From: CAVPEV01 sp963703555
GTDB taxonomy: Bacteria > Actinomycetota > Actinomycetes > Actinomycetales > Cellulomonadaceae
DNA: 64,000 nucleotides
Assembly: GCA_963703555.1 (NCBI GenBank)
Contig: CAVPEV010000046.1
Coordinates: 88,996 to 152,995 of the forward strand
Reading direction: 5' to 3'
A program made the translations under genes and the position numbers. Positions 8,557 through 15,876 of the stretch are shown one piece after another. Under the pieces are notes generated by a model. That model was given only the letters and a program-made list of their open reading frames with translations, made no database searches and had not been told where the DNA came from. Each line of letters opens with the position of its first letter. Within the stretch, counting starts at the first letter, position 1.

Positions 8557-8562
8557 ATTATC
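8557..8562 (-). promoter_or_regulatory. Candidate -10 (GATAAT) for helD
   Basis: The minus strand reads GATAAT, an AT-rich island in GC-rich sequence, 55 bp upstream of the helD start. No rifampicin-associated element like that described in Streptomyces was recognised nearby. Confidence 0.45.
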
Positions 8563-8652
8563 GACCTGCCGGTGGGGCGCCCGCGCGCTGCACCCGCGGG
8601 TCGGGCACGCGGGTGCGAGCACCGGCGGGGAAGAGGCGGCGGTGCCGCGCTG

Positions 8653-8658
8653 TTGACA
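8653..8658 (+). promoter_or_regulatory. Candidate -35 (TTGACA) for the PAC2 gene
   Basis: A consensus TTGACA lies 41 bp before the ATG at 8700. The matching -10 region (about 8676-8683) is GC-rich and weak. Confidence 0.4.
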
Positions 8659-8699
8659 CCTGACAGGCCGCCGTGGTGCGGCATCGGAGAGTGAGGATC

Positions 8700-9623
8700 A
8701 TGTTGGACCCGACCGAGATCTACGATCTCGACCCGCAGACCGCCGAGCAGGTCACCGCCGCCGGGGACCGGGGACCGGTGATGGTGCAGGCGATGCGCGG
8801 CTTCGTCGACGCCGGGGGTACTGGGCAGGTCGCCGCCGCCCACCTGGTCGACGAGCTCGACACGCGCCGGCTGGTGACCTTCGACGTCGACCAGCTCTTC
8901 GACTACCGGTCGCGCCGGCCGACGCTGACCTTCGACTCGTCGACCTGGACCGGGTACGACCGGCCGGAGCTGGCGATCGAGCTCGCGCACGACGCCAAGG
9001 GTGTGGCCTTCCTGCTGCTGCACGGCACCGAGCCCGACCTGCAGTGGGAACGGTGGGCCGGCGCGGTGCGTCAGATCGTCGAGCGGTTCGACGTCCCGCT
9101 GACCGTCGGCCTGCACGGTATCCCCATGGGTGTGCCGCACACGCGCCCGCTCGGGGCTACCGCGCACGCCAACCGTGCCGAGCTGGTCTCCGACCAACCG
9201 GCCTGGATGGGGACCGTCCAGGTGCCGGCCAGCGCGGGGGAGTTCCTGGAGATGCGCCTGGGCGAGTCGGGGCACGACGCCCTGGGGTTCGCGGTCCATG
9301 TCCCGCACTATCTGGCGCAGTCGACGTTCCCGCAGGCCAGTGTGGTAGGTCTGGGGCAGGTGGAGCGGGCCACGGGCCTCGACCTGCGAGTCGGGCTGCT
9401 GGAGCCCGCGGCGCGGGAGGCCGTCTCCGAGGTGGAGCGTCAGGTGCACGGCTCGGTGGAGGTGGCGGCCGTCGTGCATGCCCTGGAGGAGCAGTACGAC
9501 ACCTTCATGGCCAACCTGGGGCGTCGGAGCCTGCTCACCGACCCGTCGTCGCTGCCGACCGCGGACGAGCTGGGCGACGAGCTCGAGCGGTTCCTCGCCG
9601 AGCAGGGTGGCACGGCCGACTGA
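8700..9623 (+). CDS. PAC2 family protein
   Basis: The 307-residue protein belongs to the PAC2 family (proteasome assembly chaperone-like fold), widespread in actinobacteria. Recognisable are the N-terminal VMVQAMRGFVDAGGTG, FDVDQLFDYRSRRP, FLLLHGTEPDLQWERW, GIPMGVPHTRP and the C-terminal EEQYDTFM plus acidic tail. The start is ATG 8700 with a GAGG Shine-Dalgarno sequence; 27 nt of upstream in-frame sequence is excluded. Eukaryotic members help assemble the proteasome alpha ring; the bacterial role is unclear, so no function is claimed. Confidence 0.88.
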   Translation: MLDPTEIYDLDPQTAEQVTAAGDRGPVMVQAMRGFVDAGGTGQVAAAHLVDELDTRRLVTFDVDQLFDYRSRRPTLTFDSSTWTGYDRPELAIELAHDAKGVAFLLLHGTEPDLQWERWAGAVRQIVERFDVPLTVGLHGIPMGVPHTRPLGATAHANRAELVSDQPAWMGTVQVPASAGEFLEMRLGESGHDALGFAVHVPHYLAQSTFPQASVVGLGQVERATGLDLRVGLLEPAAREAVSEVERQVHGSVEVAAVVHALEEQYDTFMANLGRRSLLTDPSSLPTADELGDELERFLAEQGGTAD

Positions 9624-9667
9624 CCTGGCGCGGGACTCGGCGGCCTCGACCCGGGTCCGGCCCGGGG

Positions 9668-9673
9668 GACAAT
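9668..9673 (+). promoter_or_regulatory. Candidate -10 (GACAAT) for the MFS gene
   Basis: GACAAT ends 8 nt before the GTG at 9682, which suggests a leaderless or nearly leaderless transcript. Confidence 0.35.
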
Positions 9674-9681
9674 GACGTCCC

Positions 9682-10938
9682 GTGACGACGACCGTGCCCC
9701 GGCTGCGCACGTCGTTGCTCGTCTGGGGCGTGGCTGCCGGGTCATACGTCGTCGCGGTCGCCAACCGGTCGTCGCTCGGCATCGCCGGGCTGCAAGCCCG
9801 TGACCGGCTCGGTGTCAGCGCCTCGACGCTGGCCGTCCTGGCCGTCGCGCAGCTCGTCGTGTACGCCGCGCTGCAGGTGCCGGTCGGCATCGCCCTGGAC
9901 CGACGGGGTCCGCGGGCGCTCGTCGCCACGGGTGCCTTCGTGATGGCCGGCGGGCAGTTGCTGATGGCCGTGGCGAGCTCGCCGGGCCCGGCGGTGGTCG
10001 CCCGCATGCTCGTCGGGGCCGGCGACGCGATGACCTTCGTCTCCGTGCTACGGCTGGTGCCCGCCTGGTTCGCCCCGCAGCACACGCCGCGCGTGACCCA
10101 GCTCACCGGCATCGTCGGGCAGCTGGGGCAGGTGGTGTCGGCCGTGCCGTTCGCCGCCGGCCTGCATGCGTTCGGGTGGACCCCGGCGTTCGCGGCTCTG
10201 GCCGCTGCCGGCACGGCGGCCGGCGCCGGCGTGGTCATCGCGGTGCGGGATGCGCCCGGTCCGCGGTTCCCCGACACGATGCAGCTGCGGCCCGCTCCGG
10301 GTGTGCTCCGCGCCGTGCTGGGCGAACCGGGGGCGTGGCTGGGCTTCTGGGTCCACGCGCTGAGCCAGTACGGGGTCAACGTCGTCGTGCTGCTGTGGGG
10401 GTACTCCTTCTTCGTCGAGGGCGAGGGGTTGACGGCGGCCGAGACCAGCGGCCTGTTCACGCTCAACGTCGTGGCCAACGTCGTCGCCGGCCTCACGCTG
10501 GGCGAGCTCACCGCGCGTCGGCCGGCCCGCCGGACACGCACGGTGCTGGTGATCTCCGTGGTGACGGCCGCGGCGTGGGCGGCGGTCCTCGCGCCCGCCG
10601 GGCCCCGCCCGCTGTGGGTGCTCGCGGTCTTCGTCGTCGTGCTGGCAGCGGGAGGACCGGCGTCGTTGGTGGGCTTCGACGTGGCGCGCTCCACCGTGCC
10701 TGCCGAACGCCTCGGTGCGGCGACCGGCGTGGTCAACACCGGCGGTTTCGTCACCGCCCTGACCACGATGCTGGCCATCGGCCTCATCCTCGACGCGGTG
10801 GCCGGCACCGGCCCGAGAGACCTCGATGCCTACCGCGTGGCGATGTCCTTCGTGGCTGTCCCCTGGCTGCTCGGCGTGGTCGGCGTGCTGTCGAGCCGCC
10901 GGCGCACCCGGGCCGCCCACCCCGGGCTGCTGCTGTGA
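9682..10938 (+). CDS. Major facilitator superfamily transporter
   Basis: A 418-residue integral membrane protein with about 12 hydrophobic segments split by a central loop (around 190-210). The MFS loop 2-3 motif is recognisable as GIALDRRGPRALVATGAF, and a second-half GELTARRPARRTRT follows a membrane helix. The start is GTG 9682, in frame with the first helix (LLVWGVAAGSYVVAVANRSS). It resembles the nitrate/nitrite-porter-like MFS_1 group, but no substrate residues can be named. It stands alone between a PAC2 gene and cspA. Confidence 0.87.
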   Translation: MTTTVPRLRTSLLVWGVAAGSYVVAVANRSSLGIAGLQARDRLGVSASTLAVLAVAQLVVYAALQVPVGIALDRRGPRALVATGAFVMAGGQLLMAVASSPGPAVVARMLVGAGDAMTFVSVLRLVPAWFAPQHTPRVTQLTGIVGQLGQVVSAVPFAAGLHAFGWTPAFAALAAAGTAAGAGVVIAVRDAPGPRFPDTMQLRPAPGVLRAVLGEPGAWLGFWVHALSQYGVNVVVLLWGYSFFVEGEGLTAAETSGLFTLNVVANVVAGLTLGELTARRPARRTRTVLVISVVTAAAWAAVLAPAGPRPLWVLAVFVVVLAAGGPASLVGFDVARSTVPAERLGAATGVVNTGGFVTALTTMLAIGLILDAVAGTGPRDLDAYRVAMSFVAVPWLLGVVGVLSSRRRTRAAHPGLLL

Positions 10939-10956
10939 GACGGTCTCTCGTGGCCC

Positions 10957-10980
10957 GACCGGCGCCGCAGGGCACCGGTC
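10957..10980. terminator. Possible terminator after the MFS gene
   Basis: GACCGGCGCC and GGCACCGGTC form a 10-bp stem with one mismatch and a 4-nt loop, starting 19 bp after the stop codon. Confidence 0.45.
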
Positions 10981-11202
10981 GGTGCGTCCGGCGAGCGCAC
11001 AGGCATGGCGTCCGGCCGGTGGGCGTGCAACACTAAGGGGCGTTGCAGTGACGTACTGACGCTTGACCGGCGTCGCACCTGACGGTGCGGCACCTCCAGC
11101 CCAACAGCTGGTCCACCCGGTGCAGGACGTGGGACATGGCATTGCGGCACGTCGGGGCAAGACCGCTCCGGCGTCACCGGCAAGATCAGAAGGACACGAT
11201 TC

Positions 11203-11415
11203 ATGGCACAGGGTGCTGTCAAGTGGTTCAACGCCGAGAAGGGCTATGGGTTCATCGCCCAGGACGGCGGCGGTCCCGACGTCTTCGTCCACTACTCGGC
11301 CATCGACATGCAGGGCTACCGCTCCCTCGAGGAGGGGCAGCGCGTGGAGTTCGAGATCACGCAGGGGCCCAAGGGCCCGCAGGCGGAGAAGGTCCACTCG
11401 CTGTCCTCTCTCTGA
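11203..11415 (+). CDS. cspA: Cold-shock protein
   Basis: A 70-residue single cold-shock domain, an RNA/ssDNA chaperone. RNP1 is KGYGFI (about 16-21) and RNP2 is DVFVHYS (about 29-35); the AVKWFNAEKG N-terminus is canonical. A long upstream region (264 bp from the MFS stop) leaves room for the extended 5' leader usual in csp genes, though no cold-shock leader can be proven by eye. A perfect 16-bp hairpin follows the gene. Confidence 0.96.
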   Translation: MAQGAVKWFNAEKGYGFIAQDGGGPDVFVHYSAIDMQGYRSLEEGQRVEFEITQGPKGPQAEKVHSLSSL

Positions 11416-11427
11416 CGCGACGACCTG

Positions 11428-11463
11428 CAACGGGGCCGCACCCTCCGGGGTGCGGCCCCGTTG
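11428..11463. terminator. Perfect 16-bp hairpin terminator after cspA
   Basis: CAACGGGGCCGCACCC (11428-11443), loop TCCG, then the exact complement (11448-11463). It starts 13 bp after the cspA stop and faces the 3' end of the convergent gene at 11567, so it probably works in both directions. Confidence 0.85.
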
Positions 11464-11566
11464 TCGTCCCGGTCGAGCGGTCCCGCCGGTCGCGATGCGC
11501 CGGCCCCGGCCGGCTCGACCGAGACCCGGGGATGTCGGGACGAGACCTCGAGCGGCGTCCCCTGCG

Positions 11567-12418
11567 TCAGTGCGAGCTGTCGGCGGTGTCCGCGTCGTGC
11601 CGGGCAGCTGCGCCTGCCGTGAACCGCGGCACCTCGGCACCGTGCAGCAGCCGTGCGGGCACGGCCAGTCGGCGCAGCGCGCGGTGCAGCTCGGGGTCGT
11701 CGAGGAGGTCGGGGTCCGTGGTGCCGACGAGGACGAGATTGCCGTAGCGCCGGCCCCGCAGTTGCGCCGGCTCGGCGATGATCCCGACCCGGGGGAGCAC
11801 GGCGGCGAGGGTGGCGAGCTCGGAGCGGGCCGCCACCAGCGGCGGTCGGTCCACACAGTTGGCCAGGTAGACCCCGCCGGGCCGGAGGGCGCGGGCGACG
11901 TCCTCGACGAACTCGGCGGTGGTCACGTGGCGCGGCGTGTGGTCGCCGGCGAACACGTCGCGGACCACGACATCCGTGTCGGTGCCGGCGAGCCCGGCGA
12001 GCTCGGCGCGGGCGTCGCCGACCCGGATCCGCAGCCGCGGGGAGCGCGGTAGGTCGAACCAGCCGCGCACCTGGTCGGCCAGCACCGGGTCGATCTCGAC
12101 GGCCACCTGGCGAGCGACCCGGGTCGCGTCGATCCGGCGCGCCAGCGCGCAACCGGCGGCCCCCAGGTGGACGACGCGCACCGGTCGGTCGGGGGTGGGG
12201 ACCTGGTCGATCACGGCGGCCATGTGCTGCATGTAGGCGAACTCGAGTCGCAGCGGATCCTGCAGATCGAGGTACGAGCTCTCGGCCCCGTTGATCCACA
12301 GCGTCACCCCGCGGTCGTCCGGGACGAGCTCCGCGGTGCCGGTGGCCAGCGGGACGGGGCCGGCCGGCCAGGTTCGTGTGGGTGGTCGGTGCGACCCTGG
12401 GCGACAACGACCGACCAT
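11567..12418 (-). CDS. Spermidine synthase-like methyltransferase-fold protein
   Basis: A 283-residue protein with the Rossmann fold of the spermidine synthase/SAM-dependent family. After GTAELVPD it has VTLWINGAESSYLDLQDP (the polyamine synthase entry region), VVHLGAAGCALAR (motif I), AVEIDPVLA (acidic motif II), VGDARAEL and VVVRDVFAGDHTP. The gate-keeping and catalytic Asp pattern of true SpeE is only partly recognisable, so 'spermidine synthase-like' is safer. The start is ATG 12418: a TACTGT -10 ends 7 nt before it. It is divergent from the SOS-boxed HEPN-dinB operon and shares its control region. Confidence 0.85.
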   Translation of the reverse strand: MVGRCRPGSHRPPTRTWPAGPVPLATGTAELVPDDRGVTLWINGAESSYLDLQDPLRLEFAYMQHMAAVIDQVPTPDRPVRVVHLGAAGCALARRIDATRVARQVAVEIDPVLADQVRGWFDLPRSPRLRIRVGDARAELAGLAGTDTDVVVRDVFAGDHTPRHVTTAEFVEDVARALRPGGVYLANCVDRPPLVAARSELATLAAVLPRVGIIAEPAQLRGRRYGNLVLVGTTDPDLLDDPELHRALRRLAVPARLLHGAEVPRFTAGAAARHDADTADSSH

Positions 12419-12425
12419 GGCGATC

Positions 12426-12431
12426 ACAGTA
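12426..12431 (-). promoter_or_regulatory. -10 element (TACTGT) of the spermidine synthase-like gene
   Basis: The minus strand reads TACTGT, exactly 7 nt before ATG 12418, a leaderless arrangement. The LexA box at 12446-12461 overlaps the expected -35 area, so this gene could also be damage-responsive. Confidence 0.55.
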
Positions 12432-12445
12432 CGTCTTGACACGTC

Positions 12446-12461
12446 TCGAACACGTGTTCGA
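12446..12461. promoter_or_regulatory. LexA (SOS) box 3, perfect palindrome
   Basis: TCGAACACGTGTTCGA matches TCGAAC-N4-GTTCGA at every position. It overlaps a TTGACA-like -35 (12436-12441) and lies 31 bp upstream of the HEPN-dinB operon start. Confidence 0.9.
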
Positions 12462-12492
12462 TGATGGAGCCGGTGCGGAGGAGGTGGAGGAC

Positions 12493-12936
12493 ATGGCACG
12501 ACGGTCGGCGACCACGTCCCGGCGGACCCCCGACCCGGTGACGCCGCCGCTGCCGCACGGTGTCCAGGCCCAGCTGCAGCGCTCCGAGGCCGAGCTGCTG
12601 GCCGCGCAGTTCTCGTCGGAGCCGTGGGAGCGGTTCTCCCACGCCCACCTTGCCGCGCTGCGGGCCGCCGCGGCCCTGGTCCAGCTTCGCGGACGGCCCG
12701 GGGGTCGTGGCGCCCCCCGCGCGGTGTGGCAGATGCTGCAGCTCGTTGAGCCCGGGCTGTCGAGGTGGGCGTCCTACTTCGCCGACGGTGCTGCTCTTCG
12801 CGCGGCCGTGGAGTCCGGGCGGTTCGACGAGGTCGGACCGGACCGGGCTGACGAGGCCCTGGCCGCAGCGGAGGACTTCGTCGACGGGGTCCAGGCGATC
12901 GTCGCGCCGGGGGACCGGGCGGAGTGCGCGTCATGA
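12493..12936 (+). CDS. SAV_6107-family HEPN-domain protein
   Basis: A 147-residue, Ala-rich helical protein resembling the actinobacterial SAV_6107 HEPN family. Recognisable are FSHAHLAALRAAAALVQLRGRP, AVWQMLQLVEPGLSRWASYF and the C-terminal ADEALAAAEDFVDGV. HEPN domains often bind nucleotides or act as RNases, but the Rx4-6H RNase motif is not evident, so no activity is claimed. The start is ATG 12493 with a GGTGGAGG Shine-Dalgarno sequence. Its stop overlaps dinB by ATGA, so it is co-translated with the polymerase and under the perfect SOS box. Confidence 0.85.
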   Translation: MARRSATTSRRTPDPVTPPLPHGVQAQLQRSEAELLAAQFSSEPWERFSHAHLAALRAAAALVQLRGRPGGRGAPRAVWQMLQLVEPGLSRWASYFADGAALRAAVESGRFDEVGPDRADEALAAAEDFVDGVQAIVAPGDRAECAS

Positions 12937-14213
12937 GCCGCAGGCCGAGGGTTGCAGTGAGTCGCGACTGGGGTCAGGACGAGGACGGATGCTCCATCCT
13001 CCATGTGGACATGGACGCGTTCTTCGCCTCGGTCGAGCTCGCCCGGCGACCGCAGCTGCGCGGGCTACCGGTGATCGTCGGCGGCTCGGACCGGGCCGTC
13101 GTGCTCGCAGCCAGCTACGAGGCTCGTGCGTACGGCGTGCACGCGGCGATGCCGATGGCTGCGGCTCGGCGGATGTGCCCGCAGGCGGTGGTCGTGCCAC
13201 CGGACCGGGACGCCTACGTGGCGGTGTCGGAGGACGTGATGGCAGCGCTCCGGGAGGTCACCACGCTCGTCGAGCAGGTGAGCATCGACGAGGCGTTCCT
13301 CGACGTCTCCGGTGCACGGCGCAGGCTCGGGTCGCCCACCGCCATCGCTGCTGCCATCCGGGCCCGGGTGCGCGCCGAGCACGGCATCACCTGCTCCGTG
13401 GGCATCGCCGCGACGAAGTTCGTCGCCAAGCTCGCGTCGGGGCACGCCAAGCCGGACGGCGTGCTGCTCGTCCCGCGCGATGCCACCGTGGCGTTCCTGC
13501 GCCGGCTGCCGGTGGGCGCGCTGTGGGGCGTCGGCGAGAGCACCGAGAGCGCACTCGCCCGGTGGGGCATCCGCACCGTCGCGGAGCTGGCGGACGCCGA
13601 TGTCGCTGTCGTTCAACGGGCGGTCGGTCGGGTCGCCGGGGCTCACCTCCACGACCTGGCCTGGGGACGCGATCCCCGTCCGGTGCGGCCGGGGCGCATG
13701 GAGAAGAGCGTCGGTGCGGAGGAGACGTTCGGTGTGGACCTGGTGGACCCGGCAGAGCTGGACAGTCAGCTGCTCCGGCTAGCGGACCGGTGCGGCGGCC
13801 GTCTGCGGACGATCGGGCAGCTGGCCCGGACCGTGACGGTGAAGGTCCGCACGGCGGACTTCCACACGTTGACCCGATCGCGGACCCTGCAGGCTCCGAC
13901 GGACGTCGGGCAGGAGCTGTACCGCGACGCGCGGGAGCTGCTCGCCGGGGTGGGCCTGGCGGGTGCGCGCGTGCGGCTGCTGGGTGTGCGGGCCGAGGGC
14001 CTCGTGCCGGCGGCACAGGCGGTACGCCAGCCGACGCTTGAGGAGTCGCTGACCGACGACCACGCCGCCCGTCGCGCGGCGGAGGTCGCCGTGGACGACG
14101 TGCGGCGGCGGTTCGGACGGGCCGCCGTGGTGCCGGCGGTCGGCCTCTCGGTTGCGACGCCCGCCCGCCCCCGGACGGTGACTACCACGCCGCGCGCGGC
14201 GGACCTATCCTGA
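12933..14213 (+). CDS. dinB: DNA polymerase IV (Y-family)
   Basis: A translesion DNA polymerase of 426 residues. Catalytic acidic residues are in HVDMDAFF (D26, D28) and SIDEAFLD (D119, E120); YEARAYGVHAAMPM, the helix-hairpin-helix LWGVGESTESALARWGI and the little-finger domain follow. The C-terminal 70 residues are basic and variable; no clear beta-clamp QxxLF peptide is seen. The start at ATG 12933 overlaps the HEPN gene. The perfect LexA box upstream predicts SOS induction, which is not universal for actinobacterial dinB genes. Confidence 0.94.
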   Translation: MSRRPRVAVSRDWGQDEDGCSILHVDMDAFFASVELARRPQLRGLPVIVGGSDRAVVLAASYEARAYGVHAAMPMAAARRMCPQAVVVPPDRDAYVAVSEDVMAALREVTTLVEQVSIDEAFLDVSGARRRLGSPTAIAAAIRARVRAEHGITCSVGIAATKFVAKLASGHAKPDGVLLVPRDATVAFLRRLPVGALWGVGESTESALARWGIRTVAELADADVAVVQRAVGRVAGAHLHDLAWGRDPRPVRPGRMEKSVGAEETFGVDLVDPAELDSQLLRLADRCGGRLRTIGQLARTVTVKVRTADFHTLTRSRTLQAPTDVGQELYRDARELLAGVGLAGARVRLLGVRAEGLVPAAQAVRQPTLEESLTDDHAARRAAEVAVDDVRRRFGRAAVVPAVGLSVATPARPRTVTTTPRAADLS

Positions 14214-14249
14214 GCGCATACACGTCCCATTCGGGAGTTGGGGGTCGAG

Positions 14250-14627
14250 ATGCCTCTCTCCGAGTACGAGCAACGCGTGCTGGAGCAGATGGAGCAGCAG
14301 CTCACGTCTGACGACCCCAAGCTGGCAAGCACTCTGACGTCCAAGGCGCCTCGCGCGCTCAGTCGGAGGGTCCTGGCCGGTGTCGGGGTGGTCGTCGGGC
14401 TGATCCTGCTCATTGTCGGCTCGGCTTCCTCGATCCCGTGGCTGGGTGTCGTCGGCTTCCTCGTCATGTTCGCCGCCGTGACCTTCGCGTTCGCGGTACC
14501 GCGGCGTGCCGGTTCGCAGGAGGCAGCCACGTCGCGGAACAAGCCCCCCGCTCGTCCATCGCGCAAGGGTTTCATGGCGCGCCTGGAGGACCGCTGGGAC
14601 CGGCGGCGCGACCAGGGCGACCGCTGA
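14250..14627 (+). CDS. DUF3040 membrane protein
   Basis: A 125-residue protein starting with the family signature MPLSEYEQRVLEQMEQQL, then two adjacent membrane helices (about 46-66 and 70-90) and a basic tail (RKGFMARLEDRWDRRR). DUF3040 proteins sit just upstream of mraZ in many actinobacteria, as here, but their function is unknown. A TATCCT -10-like element at the dinB 3' end and a weak GGGAG upstream suggest its own promoter. Confidence 0.9.
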   Translation: MPLSEYEQRVLEQMEQQLTSDDPKLASTLTSKAPRALSRRVLAGVGVVVGLILLIVGSASSIPWLGVVGFLVMFAAVTFAFAVPRRAGSQEAATSRNKPPARPSRKGFMARLEDRWDRRRDQGDR

Positions 14628-14746
14628 GGTCAGGCCTGCTCGGGCGGGCGTGTACCGCTCGGCTCGGCAGCGTGGCCGAGGCGGGCGCCACTGCGCGCGG
14701 CGCAGACCGACGCCGCCCCGTCCGACGCGGCTCCGTTCGCCGCTGA

Positions 14747-14774
14747 CCTCAGGGTGCTGCCCTCAGGGTGCTGC
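14747..14774. repeat. Tandem repeat, 2 x 14 bp
   Basis: CCTCAGGGTGCTGC occurs twice in perfect tandem (14747-14760 and 14761-14774) in the gap upstream of mraZ. Confidence 0.85.
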
Positions 14775-14965
14775 TTGGTGCGGTAGCCCACGGCCGACCC
14801 GCGGCGCGGCAGCGCGACCCGGCGGTGGTGCTCCGGGTCGCGCTGGGCGCTGCGGCTCTCGCGTTGCTCCCCACCGGCCCTCCCTTCCACCCCACTGCGC
14901 CACGGTGCAGCGCGCCCCGAGCGCGGCGACAGCCGGTCCGGGGCGGAACTGAGCGAGCCGATGGT

Positions 14966-14983
14966 GTGCCGCCCGGGCGGCAC
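14966..14983. repeat. 18-bp perfect palindrome
   Basis: GTGCCGCCCGGGCGGCAC reads the same on both strands. It could be a protein-binding site or hairpin, and is immediately followed by a 2x10-bp tandem repeat. Confidence 0.7.
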
Positions 14984-15123
14984 TGGCCGGCACTGGCCGG
15001 CATCCGGACTGCACCGGTGACAACGCTGCCGTCCCTTGCTGACTCCCTCCACTGCGCTCCACCGGGGTGACCTGCGTCGACGTCCCCGACACGCGCAACC
15101 TTGGGGCTGCGCACCGGGGTGGG

Positions 15124-15167
15124 TGGTGGAAAGTGGAGTACGGTGGGGGCACTTGGAGGGAATGGGC
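15124..15167 (+). promoter_or_regulatory. MraZ operator array (TGGNG boxes, 10-bp period)
   Basis: Boxes TGGTG (15124), TGGAG (15134), TGGGG (15144) and TGGAG (15154) are spaced by exactly 5 nt, with a fifth, TGGGC, at 15163. MraZ proteins bind TGGGN repeats with 5-nt spacers upstream of the dcw cluster, so this is a probable autoregulatory operator. The last box ends 27 bp before the mraZ GTG. Confidence 0.8.
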
Positions 15168-15194
15168 GTGACCTGAGGTCGGGAGGAGGTCGCG

Positions 15195-15671
15195 GTGAGC
15201 GTGGAGTCGGCACTCGGCGGCCTCGGTGCGGCAGCGCCGTTCCTGGGCACCTACACACCGCGACTGGACGACAAGGGCCGCCTGATCCTGCCGGCGAAGT
15301 TCCGGCCGCAGCTCGCCTCAGGGCTGGTCATGACCAAGGGGCAGGAGCGCTGCCTGTTCCTCATGCCGGTGGATGAGTTCCGGCGCCTCCACGAGGACAT
15401 CCGGCGTGCGCCGGTGACGAGCAAGCAGGCCCGGGACTACCTGCGGGTGTTCCTGTCCGGCGCCAGCGACGAGGTCCCGGACCGGCAGGGCAGGGTGTCG
15501 ATCCCGCCGATGCTGCGCACCTACGCCGGCCTCGGCCGCGACGTTGCCGTCATCGGGATGGGCACCCGGGTCGAGATCTGGGACCTGCCGGCCTGGGAGG
15601 CATACCTGGCCGAGCAGGAGTCCAGCTACGCCGCGACAGCCGAGGAGGTCTTCCCCAACGGCCCGTTCTGA
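15195..15671 (+). CDS. mraZ: MraZ transcriptional regulator of the division/cell-wall cluster
   Basis: A 158-residue protein with the two SpoVT/AbrB-like repeats of MraZ: FLGTYTPRLDDKGRLILPAKFR (about 16-37) and DEVPDRQGRVSIPPMLR (about 91-107). The start is GTG 15195, 5 nt after GGGAGGAGG. This gives 15 extra N-terminal residues compared with homologues that begin at the FLGTY strand; the good ribosome site favours the longer form. It heads the cluster and is preceded by its likely operator array. Confidence 0.96.
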   Translation: MSVESALGGLGAAAPFLGTYTPRLDDKGRLILPAKFRPQLASGLVMTKGQERCLFLMPVDEFRRLHEDIRRAPVTSKQARDYLRVFLSGASDEVPDRQGRVSIPPMLRTYAGLGRDVAVIGMGTRVEIWDLPAWEAYLAEQESSYAATAEEVFPNGPF

Positions 15672-15876
15672 CCTGGGGCCGCATGCTCGCTCGGCGCCCG
15701 CCCGGTGAGACCTCCTCCCGGTCCGCTCTGACGCACCTTCCCCGGTGTCAGAGAACCGGTGGGGGATCTGACCGGACGCGCCCGAGCCGAGCAGTCGCGG
15801 GACGGCCGCCAGGTGGGCAGGACCACCGCACGGGCGTCCCAGCACCAGTTCGCACCACGCAGCGGGGAGGAGGGGC

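Larger units (their letters stand above)
14628..15194. other. Intergenic region with repeats and the mraZ control region
   Basis: A 567-bp gap with no supported gene. It holds a 2x14-bp tandem repeat (CCTCAGGGTGCTGC at 14747 and 14761), an 18-bp palindrome (14966-14983), a 2x10-bp tandem repeat (CACTGGCCGG at 14981 and 14991) and the MraZ box array at 15124-15167. Confidence 0.65.

Noticed and set aside
8503..8699. Rifampicin-associated element upstream of helD
   Set aside because: No sequence resembling the described Streptomyces element was found in the 197-bp gap.
10939..11202. tRNA or riboswitch in the cspA upstream region
   Set aside because: No cloverleaf, TTCGA arm or known riboswitch core could be recognised. 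It is probably an ordinary long csp leader.
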